Notes: generated by a model not told the origin, from the letters alone. DNA of 64,000 nt from Vibrio zhugei (GCF_003716875.1 NZ_CP033077.1:310001-374000), one strand, 5' to 3'; counted from the first letter of the stretch, positions 27,413 to 37,724 are shown. A program made the numbers and translations.

Positions 27413-28715
27413 TATACGGATATTTCCGAGGTTTTGGTTTTACCCACCTTGGGTAAGTTCGGTCTTCTCGCCTTGGTGGAAGTTTAAAATAGCCCATTTG
27501 TTCCAATAAGGACTCATAATGTTTTGGGATATTTCCCGGACTTGTCAGCGGTAAAGTTGCAAAAAACTGAGTGATAGCCATTGAACAACTGGTAAAACTG
27601 AGTTGATTTGGCCAAACACTATCCAGTTTTTTAGCGGCCGCTGTCATCCCTAATCGTATGAGGTTGTAACAGAGCAACACTCCCCATAGCTCTTGCTCTA
27701 TCATGTCCGGTCTTTTACTTCTCAGTGTATATTGGCTGTTTAACAGAGACTGCTTCATTTCTCTATACCCCAGTTCTATTTCCCACCGGTAACGATATAA
27801 CTCAACCATTTCGTCGCTCGGGAAACGTAATTCATCGACCATAGAGGTGAGGATTCGATACTCTTTTCCCTTAATGGTTTTACTCACTAAACGAGCCTCG
27901 ATAAATTCCGGTAACTCATCGAACTTTTTGCGAGACTGAGGCGTCGTTTTCAGGCGAACACGATAGTCATTTTTTCCCGACCGATGCAGCACTTCATAGT
28001 TTAAGTCCTTTCGCGCGGGGATTAGCCAATGCCGCTCTGTCCCTGTTTGAGACCATCGGTTAAGTAACCCCAATGAGTAATAACCTTTATCGAACAAGGT
28101 TAATGAATGATCTGGCGTACTATCAATGAGCTGTTCTGCGAGCACCATTTCACTCGTTCGATAACCAGAAAAAGCACTGTTAATGAGCTGATGGCTTGTC
28201 AACTCCATATGACAGACCATTCTAATTTGAGGGTAAGTATTTTCACGATGTTGATTACTTTGAGTTTCAAAGACTTGATGATTTTCTAACGTGTCTGCAG
28301 TTCGCCATACAACGCCATCAACGGCGAATAAATTCAGCCCTCCCCATTGCTCAAACGAATTCGTTTCATAGCCGTGTTGAGCGACGGCTTTAAATACCTC
28401 TTTTACGGCATCAGCCCCCAAACGTTGCCTTGCTTGAACCAAAGCACTTGGGGCAACCAAAGGCTTTTTATCTGGCAGCATAATATCCATCTGAGTTGCA
28501 ATATCCCAGACAGACTTCTGACGATATAGTGCCATGCCGATGATGGACCATAGAACCGTTTCGAGTGGTAGTCGGCGCTTTCTCAACGTGGCGACTCCAG
28601 CTTGTTTAAAGCCTTGCTGAATAAGCTCTGGCGATAGTAACTCAGCATACTTTTCAAAAGTATGGAAGGTATTACAGGACTTAAAGGCTGTGGCTAATTC
28701 ACTTTCAAAACGCAT
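27384..28715 (-). CDS. IS4-family transposase
   Basis: A 443-residue DDE transposase. The IS4 signature Y-(2)-R-(3)-E-(6)-K is exact in [15 protein letters not shown] (about 303-317), with the catalytic Glu. Candidate catalytic Asp residues lie in FAVDGVVW (about 130) and LTLFDKGYY (about 205). The N-terminal DUF4372-like region and the AVDG stretch fit IS4 proteins. Eight T residues and a 14-bp hairpin lie directly before the ATG, leaving no free ribosome site, so expression is probably tightly gated. Confidence 0.95.
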   Translation of the reverse strand: MRFESELATAFKSCNTFHTFEKYAELLSPELIQQGFKQAGVATLRKRRLPLETVLWSIIGMALYRQKSVWDIATQMDIMLPDKKPLVAPSALVQARQRLGADAVKEVFKAVAQHGYETNSFEQWGGLNLFAVDGVVWRTADTLENHQVFETQSNQHRENTYPQIRMVCHMELTSHQLINSAFSGYRTSEMVLAEQLIDSTPDHSLTLFDKGYYSLGLLNRWSQTGTERHWLIPARKDLNYEVLHRSGKNDYRVRLKTTPQSRKKFDELPEFIEARLVSKTIKGKEYRILTSMVDELRFPSDEMVELYRYRWEIELGYREMKQSLLNSQYTLRSKRPDMIEQELWGVLLCYNLIRLGMTAAAKKLDSVWPNQLSFTSCSMAITQFFATLPLTSPGNIPKHYESLLEQMGYFKLPPRREDRTYPRWVKPKPRKYPYKKKNANQLN

Positions 28716-28753
28716 AAAAAAAATCCGATATTAAATCACTAATATCGGATTTT
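28716..28753 (-). promoter_or_regulatory. Terminator-like hairpin abutting the transposase start
   Basis: On the minus strand AAAATCCGATATTA (28753-28740) pairs with TAATATCGGATTTT (28733-28720), a perfect 14-bp stem with a 6-nt loop, followed by T8 and then the transposase ATG. It has the form of an intrinsic terminator or attenuator and buries the only GGA that could act as a ribosome site. Confidence 0.8.
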
Positions 28754-28885
28754 GAAGCCTTTTAAAGATCGGTCAAATGATCTCAAAAATTTCTTAACTG
28801 ATCGGCATTACTCATTGAGCGGTTTTTTTATGAGATCTAGACGTCTGTAAGGATTCTATTTTACACTTTGCTCTGAAGGAGAACG

Positions 28886-29263
28886 ATGATGACGTTATTG
28901 ATAGAGCGATTAGCAGAGCAGCGTATTCAAGAAGCACTGGAGAACGGAGCCTTCGATGATTTACCCGGCAAGGGGCAACCATTGAATATCGACGATGATA
29001 GTGATGTACCTGAGCACTTACGCATGGGCTACCGCGTCCTTAAAAATGCCGGCTTTTTACCGCCCGAACTGCAACAGCGCAAAGAAGCCCTCACCTTATG
29101 CGACCTTATCGAGCACAGCGATCCACACTCGCCAGAGATAAAAGACGCCGCCAAACGTTTACACTACCTAGAGCAGCGGATGCGTTTACAAGGTGTCGAC
29201 ACGCACTTTATACAGCGCTATTGGTTAGAAAAACGGGAACAATTCCGTGAAGACGAGCAATAA
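28886..29263 (+). CDS. yhdN: DUF1992 / DnaJ-C28-domain protein (YhdN-like)
   Basis: A 125-residue helical protein of the DUF1992 (DnaJ homologue subfamily C member 28) family. The conserved N-terminal block is IERLAEQRIQEALENGAFDDLPGKGQPL (about 6-33), followed by DVPEHLRMGYRVLKNAGFLPPELQQRKE. No J domain is present despite the name. Function is unknown. AAGGAG precedes a double ATG; the first (28886) is used here and the second, 3 nt on, has slightly better spacing. It sits just beyond the IS4 element and is convergent with a cysB-like gene. Confidence 0.85.
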   Translation: MMTLLIERLAEQRIQEALENGAFDDLPGKGQPLNIDDDSDVPEHLRMGYRVLKNAGFLPPELQQRKEALTLCDLIEHSDPHSPEIKDAAKRLHYLEQRMRLQGVDTHFIQRYWLEKREQFREDEQ

Positions 29264-29320
29264 CAGATCACAGTCGATCACGCTATTGCTCTATCGTCTG
29301 CCATAGACAATGACCGTGCA

Positions 29321-30295
29321 TTAGTAGACGGGTAATTCAATCTCTTTGAACAATGTATTAATGCGTGAGGGCGCACTATTGGCAATCACTTCTTCCATCA
29401 ATTGTTTGGTGAGATGGGGTGAGAACGATCCCAAAAAGTCATACATATAATTATGTAAAATGACGTCTTTACTGAAACAAATCCACGCCTTACAGGGGTC
29501 CAATAGATGATCGAGATTGATATACACGAGATCCGTATTGGTAATATCGGTGGCCGCGAGGTTCGAGATAATCCCGACACCAAAGTTCAAATTCACGTAG
29601 CGTTTGATGACGTCCGCGTCCATCGCACTCATAAAATACTTCGGTTCACAGCCCGCTTCGCGCATCGCTTTGTCGAGACACTCGCGCCCAGTTGCGCCCG
29701 GCTCATAAGATAATAAAGGATGTTGCGCGATTTGCTCAGCGGTCGGTTGACGCACTTTCGCCAATGGGTGATCTTTATGGACGACCATCCCCATGCGCCA
29801 TAAGTAAGCAGGCAAGACAATCAGGTCCGAATCAGGAGCAACAACCTGTGCGACGATGGAAAAGTCGGTATGACCTTTGCTGATCCCCCCACGGCTGTCA
29901 GACGGAATCGTCGGAAAAAGGTTAAAGTTCACGTTAGGGTAGCGTTTCGTAAACTCAGCAACACTGTGGGGAAGTAAATAACTGGCGATGGTGTGCGTGG
30001 TGTAAATATTAAACGAACCTTTGCCTGGATCCACATACTCTGAGGCAAGAGATTTGATTTTATTTTCCAAAATCAACATTTTTTCGACTTCTAGGAAAAT
30101 TTTCTCACCGATATCCGTCACACGTTGTAAATGCTTACCATGGCGTTCGAAAATCCGCACCCCCATTTCCTGCTCAAACAATAAAATCTGCTTACTCACG
30201 CCGGGCTGAGTGGTATATAACGACTCAGACGCCGCCGATATATTGAGATTGTTATCCTTTACTGCTTTGAGATACTTTAATTGCTGTAGCTTCAC
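29321..30295 (-). CDS. CysB-like LysR-family regulator
   Basis: A 324-residue LTTR. The N-terminus MKLQQLKYLKAVKDNNLNISAASESLYTTQPGVSKQILLFEQEMGVRIFERHGKHLQRVT is the CysB/Cbl signature, and the effector domain keeps ISTTHT-like IYTTHTIASYLLP (about 98) and TDADVIK-like MDADVIKRYVNLNFGVGIIS (about 225). Compared with typical CysB the sulfate/thiosulfate pocket region is noticeably diverged, so it is more likely a paralogue sensing another ligand than the sulfur regulator itself. No cys genes are adjacent. Confidence 0.82.
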   Translation of the reverse strand: MKLQQLKYLKAVKDNNLNISAASESLYTTQPGVSKQILLFEQEMGVRIFERHGKHLQRVTDIGEKIFLEVEKMLILENKIKSLASEYVDPGKGSFNIYTTHTIASYLLPHSVAEFTKRYPNVNFNLFPTIPSDSRGGISKGHTDFSIVAQVVAPDSDLIVLPAYLWRMGMVVHKDHPLAKVRQPTAEQIAQHPLLSYEPGATGRECLDKAMREAGCEPKYFMSAMDADVIKRYVNLNFGVGIISNLAATDITNTDLVYINLDHLLDPCKAWICFSKDVILHNYMYDFLGSFSPHLTKQLMEEVIANSAPSRINTLFKEIELPVY

Positions 30296-30511
30296 GTTCT
30301 ACGCTTCCTCATCAATTCCACAATGCCTAGAGTGGACTTCCTCGCCCTACTGTGACGCATTACGCTCTACTTGAACTCCCATAATAAGGAACCTTGCCGC
30401 CTAAATCTACGATATTTCTATATTTCCATAATTAAATGCCGATCTAATCATCATTTATTCACATCGAACTAAAGTGGCTCGATAAAATACTGACCCATTG
30501 AATTTACACAT

Positions 30512-30544
30512 AAAAAAAAACCATAGTGCGAACACTATGGGTTT
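30512..30544 (-). terminator. Terminator of deaD
   Basis: CCATAGTG (30521-30528) pairs with CACTATGG (30533-30540) around CGAA. On the minus strand it is followed by a run of nine T. Confidence 0.88.
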
Positions 30545-30563
30545 CTATTATCACTTAGCGCGA

Positions 30564-32387
30564 TCAGTCGCTGCTACGGCTTTTGTTCACACGTTCACCA
30601 CGGTGGTTACCACGATGATCACCGCCACGATTACGGTCGAAACGGCGTTCACCGTTACCACGACCATTACCACCACGGCCACCGTTACCACGGAAGTTGC
30701 CACCGTCACGACGGCCACCGCCATCACGACGACCACGGTTTTCACGGAAGTCATCAAAGTCAGAAACAACCGCATTCACTTCTTTTTGGCGAATACGCAG
30801 TTTGCGCAATTTCTTACCTGTTTCAGCAGACATTGTCTTAGGTAACTGAACAAACGTATGCTCTGGCGCTAGTTTGATAGCACCGATAGACCCTTTCGTT
30901 AGGCCTAGTTCATTAGCAAGTGCACCAACGATGTCTTTAACTTGAACGCCTTGTTCACGACCCACTTGTAATTGGTATGTTTCCCAATCTGCATTGTTGG
31001 TCTCACGCGTATCACGACGCTCACGGCGACGCGCTTTATCACGCTCAATGGCTTCAAGCATTGGGTCTTCACCGACGTAGAACAATGGACGTTTGCCTTG
31101 TTGACGTTTCAATAACATCGCAGCCAATGTCGTCGCATCGATTTCAAGCGTGGTTTGTAGCTTCTCGATCAAGTCAGAGAATTTCTCGAGTGCTTTATGT
31201 TCTTTTTCAGCGCGTAACTCTTCAGCCAATTTAGACAAGCGCGATTCTGCCACTTTGTCACGATGTGGCAATTGAATTTCTTCCATAGAAGAACGCGTGA
31301 CACGTTCGATGGTACGCAGCATGCGAATTTGGTTGGTACGAACCAATAGGATCGCCTTACCTTTACGTCCAGCACGACCAGTACGACCGATACGGTGAAT
31401 GTAAGATTCAACATCAAACGGAATATCGTAGTTAAATACATGATTAATACGTGGAACATCAAGACCACGAGCGACAACGTCGGTCGCAACTAGGATATCA
31501 ATCACACCGCGTTTGATGTGGTCAACAGTACGCTCACGTAAAGATTGTGGAATATCACCGTGTAATGCAGCGGCTTTGAAACCACGAGCACTTAACCAAT
31601 CGGCTAGACGTTCAGTATCTTGACGAGTACGTACGAAGACAATTGAGGCATCCGTTTCTTCTGTTTCTAGAAGACGTGCCATCGCTTCGTCTTTTTCAAC
31701 ACCTTTCACTACCCAAAACTGCTGTTCAACTTTGTCAACAGTCTGGTTAGTACCGGCAACGTCAATGCGTGCAGGATTACGTAGGTAACGGTCAACAATG
31801 GTTTTTACCATTGGCGGCATGGTTGCAGAGAACAATACGCGTTGCGCAGTCTCTGGCGATTTTTCCATGATCCAAGTTACATCGTCCACGAAGCCCATTT
31901 TCAGCATCTCATCCGCTTCGTCAAGAACGAAGGTATGACATTCATCAAGATGAAGGCGATCGCGAGTAATCAAATCTTTCACACGGCCAGGTGTACCAAC
32001 CACGATGTGCGCACCCGATTTAAGAGCTCGGATTTGGTCTGAGATAGACGCACCACCGTAGATTTCTAGCACTTTAAGGCCTTTGATATTACGACCTAAG
32101 TTTTTAACCTCAGCCGCCACCTGAATAGCGAGCTCACGAGTTGGAGCCATTAAAATCGCTTGAGGTTTACGCTGAGATAAATCAATCTTGTTTAACAACG
32201 GAAGGGAAAATGCTGCTGTTTTACCTGTACCTGTTTGTGCTTTACCTAAGGCATCGCGGCCTTCAATCAGAACAGGAATTGACGCTGCTTGAATTGGTGT
32301 TGGTTTCTCAAAGCCCATATCTGTTAGGGCTGATAAAATTGCACTGTTAAGTGCTAAGTCACTAAAATGAATGACGGTTTCTTGCAT
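30564..32387 (-). CDS. deaD: Cold-shock DEAD-box RNA helicase
   Basis: A 607-residue DeaD/CsdA helicase that unwinds RNA in ribosome assembly and mRNA decay, mainly at low temperature. All motifs are present: Q motif (GFEKPTPIQAASIP), AQTGTGKT (I), PTRELAIQ (Ia), TPGRV (Ib), DEAD (II, about 155), SATM (III), FVRTRQDTE (IV), ATDVVARGLD (V) and HRIGRTGR (VI). These are followed by the CsdA dimerisation region, an RNA-binding domain (VKDIVGALANELGLTKGSIGAIKL) and a Gly/Arg/Asn-rich tail of about 60 residues. A TATAAT at 32674-32669 gives a leader of about 270 nt, as expected for cold-induced csdA-type mRNA. Confidence 0.95.
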   Translation of the reverse strand: MQETVIHFSDLALNSAILSALTDMGFEKPTPIQAASIPVLIEGRDALGKAQTGTGKTAAFSLPLLNKIDLSQRKPQAILMAPTRELAIQVAAEVKNLGRNIKGLKVLEIYGGASISDQIRALKSGAHIVVGTPGRVKDLITRDRLHLDECHTFVLDEADEMLKMGFVDDVTWIMEKSPETAQRVLFSATMPPMVKTIVDRYLRNPARIDVAGTNQTVDKVEQQFWVVKGVEKDEAMARLLETEETDASIVFVRTRQDTERLADWLSARGFKAAALHGDIPQSLRERTVDHIKRGVIDILVATDVVARGLDVPRINHVFNYDIPFDVESYIHRIGRTGRAGRKGKAILLVRTNQIRMLRTIERVTRSSMEEIQLPHRDKVAESRLSKLAEELRAEKEHKALEKFSDLIEKLQTTLEIDATTLAAMLLKRQQGKRPLFYVGEDPMLEAIERDKARRRERRDTRETNNADWETYQLQVGREQGVQVKDIVGALANELGLTKGSIGAIKLAPEHTFVQLPKTMSAETGKKLRKLRIRQKEVNAVVSDFDDFRENRGRRDGGGRRDGGNFRGNGGRGGNGRGNGERRFDRNRGGDHRGNHRGERVNKSRSSD

Positions 32388-33492
32388 GGGATTCCCATAA
32401 TAATAAAATAAACCAAGGTCCCATGAGCTTTACCATTTCCAACCAATCCAAAAATTGCTGATTCCTTTCAGATGCGGATAGTTATTAAAACGCATCAAGC
32501 CACTTGGGACATACATAGGGGAGCGGATTATTCACTAAATATATAAAAAAAGCTAGGAAAAATTGAAATTCATCACAAATATTTCATTCATATGATGAAA
32601 ATTTAACATAACGGTTCGAAATCTAGCGCTCCTAATGCTCTGACGTGGCCGTAAGAGCATGAAGAGCGATTATACTACGAAGTGAATGTTTTTTCCGATT
32701 TATTCTCATCCAATAGCCATACTTGATTTAAATTTAACCAGTTAGAGTTACTGCGTCTTTTTTAATTCATTATAAAATATATGGAATTAGGTATGTTAAT
32801 TCATAGAGTTATAGTGATGAGTTACATTTAAGCTTCCATTCGTTATCGAGTATGCCATCGATTTGAGTTCCTCCTCGCCGACTTGAGTTTGTGCATATTT
32901 CTCGCCAACCTTCGTGAGAACAACGTGGATAAAACGACAAGAATTACCTTGTTGAATGAAATTACCACTTTAAATGTATAAAAAACACTCATTACGGTTT
33001 TATAATAGCCATAAGGCACTGAATAACAATAACTATCCTTCGATTACTCATAACTTATTAACAAAAAATAAAACTTACCTCAATAAAAAGCGCCGTATGT
33101 TCAGTCACTAACCCATCCCCTGCTCGCCGCTAACCCTCAATTTATGCGGTTCCACTTGATATACACCCAACAACTCGCGCTTACGCTTTCGATGCTCTCC
33201 TCACAGCAGCAGACCGACGGTGAGCCTGTGTCAGCCAGACTCATCAATGACCATTCATAGCACCGCTCAGACGCAAATCCAACGATATACTTTTTTATGA
33301 TTAACTAGTAACATTACCGTCAGTTTTATGTATCACGTACTGGGCGACGAATGAGGCCAGCGCAACCAATGCGCACAGCTCAGCACAGTATTTTAAGTTA
33401 ACTTTTATTCTTACTAACCCATCGGTTTTTAAGTGAATTTTTTGGATACCTCTTCCTTATATGGAATGAGTACCAACCAATAAGAGTAAATA
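32388..33492. promoter_or_regulatory. 1.1-kb divergent leader region, deaD / rnb
   Basis: No gene is visible. A -10 TATAAT at 32674-32669 (minus strand) lacks a good -35 and would start deaD mRNA near 32661. The rnb side ends with a weak AAGAG site 9 nt before its ATG. The right half (about 33060-33300) is less AT-rich and could hold a small RNA or a decayed gene, but I cannot support either. Confidence 0.45.
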
Positions 33493-35514
33493 ATGTTTCA
33501 AGACAACCCATTGCTTGCCCAATTAAAGCAGGACATCCAAGAGAACCTTCCGAAAAAAGAAGGTACCATCAAAGCAACGGATAAAGGATTTGGCTTTCTC
33601 GAAGTGGACAGCAAAAACAGTTTCTTTATTCCGCCACCTTACATGAAAAAATGCCTGCATGGCGACAAAGTAATGGCGATCATCCGTACCGAGAAAGAAC
33701 GTGAAGTGGCTGAGCCACAAGAGCTACTTGAGCCATCACTGGAGCGCTTCATCGGCCGTATCAAAATGTTCAAAGACAAATTGAACGTTGTGCCAGACCA
33801 CCCTCAGTTGAAAAAGCAATCGTTGAAAGCGCGTACTCGTAAAGGGTTAAACCCAACAGACTTCAAAGAAGGCGATTGGGTTGTGGCGCATTTAGTTCGT
33901 CACCCTTTGAAAGGCGATAATGGTTTCTTTGTCGAGATTTCAAAGAAAGTCACCGATGCTGATGACAAAATCGCGCCTTGGTGGGTAACACTGGCAAAAA
34001 ATGATCTCCCTAACTCAGAGCCAGCGGGCATTGACGAATGGTCACTAAAAGACGATGCGGATCTCGTGCGTGAAGATCTTACCGACATCCCATTTGTGAC
34101 GATTGATGGGGCATCAACCAAAGACATGGATGATGCGCTTTATGCTCAAAAGCATGACGATGGCCGCTTTTCACTGACCATCGCGATTGCCGATCCAACG
34201 GCCTACATCACCCCCGATGACACCATGGATACGGTCGCCCGTGAGCGTGGCTTTACCATTTATCTGCCGGGTCGTAACATTCCAATGTTACCGCGTGATT
34301 TGGCTGATGAGCTGTGCTCACTCATGGAAGGCGAAGTACGCCCAACCGTATGTTGCAGTGTAACGGTCAGTGCTGATGGCGTAATTGGCGATGACATTCG
34401 CTTCTTTGCGGCCAACATCCAATCTCATGCTCGTTTAGCCTATGACAACGTATCTGATTGGCTTGAAAACGGCCACTGTGATGAATGGCAACCGTCTGAA
34501 ACGATCGCTCAAGTCGTCTCTGATCTGTATGACTTCTCGAAAGCACGTGCTACTTGGCGTCAAGAGAACGCCGTTGTGTTCCCTGATCGACCAGATTACC
34601 GCTTTGAACTGAGTGACGATAATGACGTAGTCGCCATTCATGCTGACATGCGTCGCAGCGCCAACCGCTTGGTCGAAGAAGCCATGATCACCGCCAACAT
34701 CTGTGCGGGTAAAGCCTTGAGCCAACACTTCTCGACTGGCGTATTTAATACCCATGCTGGTTTTAAAGAGGAAAAGCTGGCAGAAGTAGTCGAGTTAATG
34801 AACGAACACGGCGCGCCTAACGCCACTGCTGAAAGCTTAAATACGGTAGAAGGTTTTGCAGCCCTACGCCGTTGGTTAGCCGATCAAGACACATCTTACT
34901 TGGATAACCGCATTCGCAAATTCCAAAGCTACAGTGAAATTGGCAACCAACCGCTTCCTCATTTCGCAATGGGCTTAGATGTGTACGCCACATGGACATC
35001 GCCGATCCGTAAGTACGGTGATATGATCAACCATCGTCTTCTCAAAGCGATGATTCTTGGCAAAGAGCCGGTTCAACAACCGGATGATACCGTTGGTGAA
35101 GAGCTGGCACTCCATCGTAAGCACCACAAAATGGCAGAGCGTAATGTCGGTGATTGGCTATACGCACGGACATTGGCAAACGAACCTGAGAACGCGACGG
35201 TTTATCAAGGTGAAATTTTCGATATCAACCGCGCTGGCATGCGCGTTCGTTTACTTGAAAACGGTGCTATGGCATTTGTCCCAAGCTCATTGATCCTAGC
35301 CAATAAGCAACGCTTAGAATGCAACGGTGACAATGGCACTGTGTCTGTCGATAAAGAAGTAGTCTTCAGGCTGGGCGATGTTCTTGAGGTACAACTGACC
35401 GAAGTGAACCAAGAAAACCGCAGCATTGTGGCAAAGCCAGTACAAGTCTTTGCTGACGCGCCAGCAGAAACCGAGCAGCCAGAAAGCGCAAACAACACGC
35501 AAAGCGCAGAATAA
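33493..35514 (+). CDS. rnb: Exoribonuclease II
   Basis: A 673-residue 3'-5' exoribonuclease. N-terminal cold-shock domains (about 15-170, with [12 protein letters not shown]) precede the RNB catalytic domain, where [17 protein letters not shown] (about 201-217) supplies the catalytic Asp cluster and [33 protein letters not shown] matches the family. A C-terminal S1 domain (about 555-640) is followed by an acidic Gln/Glu tail. The length is slightly above the 644 of E. coli, owing to the tail. It diverges from deaD, another RNA-turnover gene. Confidence 0.95.
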   Translation: MFQDNPLLAQLKQDIQENLPKKEGTIKATDKGFGFLEVDSKNSFFIPPPYMKKCLHGDKVMAIIRTEKEREVAEPQELLEPSLERFIGRIKMFKDKLNVVPDHPQLKKQSLKARTRKGLNPTDFKEGDWVVAHLVRHPLKGDNGFFVEISKKVTDADDKIAPWWVTLAKNDLPNSEPAGIDEWSLKDDADLVREDLTDIPFVTIDGASTKDMDDALYAQKHDDGRFSLTIAIADPTAYITPDDTMDTVARERGFTIYLPGRNIPMLPRDLADELCSLMEGEVRPTVCCSVTVSADGVIGDDIRFFAANIQSHARLAYDNVSDWLENGHCDEWQPSETIAQVVSDLYDFSKARATWRQENAVVFPDRPDYRFELSDDNDVVAIHADMRRSANRLVEEAMITANICAGKALSQHFSTGVFNTHAGFKEEKLAEVVELMNEHGAPNATAESLNTVEGFAALRRWLADQDTSYLDNRIRKFQSYSEIGNQPLPHFAMGLDVYATWTSPIRKYGDMINHRLLKAMILGKEPVQQPDDTVGEELALHRKHHKMAERNVGDWLYARTLANEPENATVYQGEIFDINRAGMRVRLLENGAMAFVPSSLILANKQRLECNGDNGTVSVDKEVVFRLGDVLEVQLTEVNQENRSIVAKPVQVFADAPAETEQPESANNTQSAE

Positions 35515-35548
35515 CGCGAACCAGCGGATTGGCTCGCGAATATGAAGT

Positions 35549-35577
35549 AAAAAGCATTCAGCAATGAATGCTTTTTT
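35549..35577. terminator. Bidirectional terminator after rnb
   Basis: AAAAGCATTCA (35550-35560) pairs with TGAATGCTTTT (35565-35575), loop GCAA, followed by T; the A run serves the opposite strand. Confidence 0.9.
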
Positions 35578-35936
35578 TATTGCTCAAACCAAATGATATG
35601 CCGCGGATCCATAACAACAATTTCGATTAAATCGGATAAAGGATGACTGCCCGATAAGTGCGGGTACGGTACCCACATTTCCACCCCTTGCTCTTGCTGT
35701 AACAGCGACAGCGACCAATGACATGGCTCGACTTGATACACAATTTTCGCGACGATACTGCTGTAATCACTGTGAGTGGAATCGAGTTTGTAATGATGCT
35801 GAACGAATTGTACCCCTTGCTCGATTCTCTCGTAGCTTGCCGTTCCCACATCAAACGGTAAATTCTGATTACGCCGATGACACGCCACCTCGGCGGATTT
35901 CTCAAGTTGGTGTTGCAGTAAATTAATCACCGACAT
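35577..35936 (-). CDS. Conserved hypothetical protein, 119 aa
   Basis: A soluble protein with no signal or membrane segment. Notable stretches are ASYERIEQGVQFVQHHY and the C-terminal WVPYPHLSGSHPLSDLIEIVVMDPRHIIWFE, which looks like a conserved small Vibrio domain similar in length to DUF3024-type proteins; that link is only a recollection. It is convergent with rnb and shares its terminator. Confidence 0.6.
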   Translation of the reverse strand: MSVINLLQHQLEKSAEVACHRRNQNLPFDVGTASYERIEQGVQFVQHHYKLDSTHSDYSSIVAKIVYQVEPCHWSLSLLQQEQGVEMWVPYPHLSGSHPLSDLIEIVVMDPRHIIWFEQ

Positions 35937-36137
35937 AGTTACCCCACTCTCACTCAGCTCTTACTGACTCATCTTAGTATGAACCCCACTAATAGCATAC
36001 ATCAATAGCGTGATCCGTAACCTAGCCCGATAATCGCAAAGAAAACCCATGCCCCTGTCTCAAAATAGTATCCTACACTATATATATGACAATAAAATCC
36101 ATAGTCGACGATGAACTAAATCAGTAGGAGCCACTGT

Positions 36138-36965
36138 ATGTTACGCATTTACATAACGACCCTTGCTGTACTTTTGTCTTTTCCCACTTTGGCCGCGCCT
36201 CAGCAAGACATCCAAATTTCAGGATCCTCATCGGTTGCAGAGGTGATGGACGTATTGGCGACGCAGTTTCAAACGACTCACCCACAAGTGAGGGTCGATG
36301 TCCAAGGCATTAACTCGGTGGCTGGAATGACCATGCTGAAAAAAGGCGTCGCAGATATTGCTCTCAGCTCCCACTATTTAGCGCTCTCTGAGCAGGAATC
36401 CCAACTGAAGGTCGAAACGTTAGCCATTGATGGCTTAGCCGTTATTGCTAACTTGAATAACCCAGTAAAAAACTTATCACGCCGCGAGCTATTCGATATC
36501 TATCGTGGTGATATTCGCAATTGGAAACAACTTGGCGGCGCCGATCAGCCCATCGCGGTGATCACCCGCGAGCCCGATTCAGATTCACGCTACAGTTTTG
36601 AAACCTTGATGGGTCTCAACAAGGTGCTCAACGAACATCAAGTATCGACCATGACCCCAACAGCACTGGTGGTTGATAGCCCTGCCATGATGAAATCCAT
36701 CGTTCATAATAATGCACATGCCATTGGCTATGTGTCGACGGGCGCAGTCGACCATTCCATCAACGCCATGACCATCGACCATATTGCGAGTAGCCCAGAA
36801 AACATTGCCAAACGCGATTACCCACTGTCGCGGCCTTTTTTGATGCTGCACTACCCAAAGCAAGATTCAAAATGGGTCAAAGAATTTCTTGAGTACACCC
36901 ATAGCAAAGAAGCCAAACGCGTCTTATCGAAATATGGCTACCAAAAAACCGTCACGGCTGAATGA
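36138..36965 (+). CDS. PstS-like phosphate-binding periplasmic protein
   Basis: A 275-residue exported protein. The signal peptide ends near LAA-PQQD (about 20). The PBP-like domain opens with IQISGSSSVAEVMDVLATQF and contains GVADIALSSHYL (about 77-88) and the PstS-type NLSRRELFDIYRGDIRNWKQLGG (about 115-137), where NW is diagnostic, plus the EPDSDSRYSFE anion-binding loop. It would capture phosphate or a similar oxyanion. No pstCAB genes are next to it, so it may act alone or with distant permeases. AGGAG precedes the ATG. Confidence 0.85.
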   Translation: MLRIYITTLAVLLSFPTLAAPQQDIQISGSSSVAEVMDVLATQFQTTHPQVRVDVQGINSVAGMTMLKKGVADIALSSHYLALSEQESQLKVETLAIDGLAVIANLNNPVKNLSRRELFDIYRGDIRNWKQLGGADQPIAVITREPDSDSRYSFETLMGLNKVLNEHQVSTMTPTALVVDSPAMMKSIVHNNAHAIGYVSTGAVDHSINAMTIDHIASSPENIAKRDYPLSRPFLMLHYPKQDSKWVKEFLEYTHSKEAKRVLSKYGYQKTVTAE

Positions 36966-37008
36966 TTCATACCCAAAGATGTTGAGATTGACCATTCTTG
37001 AGACAATA

Positions 37009-37038
37009 AAAAAGGAGAGCATCATTGCTCTCCTTTTT
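37009..37038. terminator. Bidirectional terminator
   Basis: AAAAAGGAGAGCA (37009-37021) pairs with TGCTCTCCTTTTT (37026-37038) across TCAT. It serves the PstS-like gene and the convergent MaoC-like gene. Confidence 0.92.
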
Positions 37039-37061
37039 AAACTCTCGATGGGCAAACGCCA

Positions 37062-37724
37062 TTAAAAGTGTAATTGAATCACTGACGTGACCACACAACC
37101 TGGGCGGCGTATACCTTCGATTTGAACTTTAATTTCACGTTCAATTTCTAAGCCTTTACGAATTGGTGTCACCTTTGATAATGTGCTCACTGCTCGTACT
37201 CGACTACCAGATTTAACTGGGTAAGGAAATCTTACCGAATTCAACCCAATATTGACCACCATACGCGCCGTTGGGAATTGTGGATTTTCAGGATCCACGC
37301 TATCCGTTAACTTGGGTAACATAGCCAATGTTAAGAACCCATGTGCAATGGTTGTTTTAAAAGGAGACTGTTCCGAGGCTTTCTCTGGATTCGTATGAAT
37401 CCATTGCATATCTTCCGTGACTTCGCCAAATTGATTGATTTTGTCCTGATCAATCGTCATCCATTCACCCGTGTGAATCACTTCACCAATTTGTGTTGAT
37501 AACTCATCATAAACGGCTTGAGTTTCAGGCTTCATCACAATCGGATCAGATTCTTCGTTTGCAGGTTGGCTAAATTCTCTAACCCAGGCAAACAAAGGAC
37601 GATTATTGGCTTTATTTAGAAACTCTCCCCAATACTCTCGTACTGACGGTGACATCCATTGCTTGAATTCAGTGTGCTTCACTAAGTTTTCAGCACGATG
37701 CTTCAAAAGATCCGCGACTTTCAT
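37062..37724 (-). CDS. MaoC-like hydratase (hotdog fold)
   Basis: A 220-residue protein. The C-terminal half (about 85-220) is a MaoC/R-specific enoyl-CoA hydratase domain, with the hydratase-2 motif spread over FGEVTEDMQWIHTNPEKASEQSPFKTTIAHGFLTLAMLP: catalytic Asp and His, then the AHG loop. The N-terminal 75 residues (KQWMSPSVREYWGEFLNK) form a helical extension not found in minimal MaoC proteins and resembling PHA-granule-associated hydratases. It may act in fatty acid or polyhydroxyalkanoate metabolism. I prefer ATG at 37724, which has GAGG 5 nt upstream, over TTG at 37727. Confidence 0.85.
   Translation of the reverse strand: MKVADLLKHRAENLVKHTEFKQWMSPSVREYWGEFLNKANNRPLFAWVREFSQPANEESDPIVMKPETQAVYDELSTQIGEVIHTGEWMTIDQDKINQFGEVTEDMQWIHTNPEKASEQSPFKTTIAHGFLTLAMLPKLTDSVDPENPQFPTARMVVNIGLNSVRFPYPVKSGSRVRAVSTLSKVTPIRKGLEIEREIKVQIEGIRRPGCVVTSVIQLHF

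Larger units (their letters stand above)
27375..28810 (-). mobile_element. Complete IS4-family insertion sequence, 1436 bp
   Basis: The ends are 18-bp inverted repeats (TAATGCCAGTCAGTTAAG left, TAATGCCGATCAGTTAAG right, 16 of 18 matching). It is bounded by an 11-bp direct repeat CTCATTGAGCG at 27364-27374 and 28811-28821, the duplication size usual for IS4-group elements. It carries one intact transposase on the minus strand, so it is probably still active. The insertion point is the loop of the ushA terminator. Confidence 0.95.

Noticed and set aside
30498..30845. 115-aa frame on the + strand rich in Thr, Val and Ala
   Set aside because: It is the antisense of the low-complexity Gly/Arg/Asn tail of deaD and has no independent ribosome site.
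34435..34755. 106-aa frame antisense to rnb
   Set aside because: It lies fully within the conserved RNase II catalytic domain coding sequence; a shadow frame.
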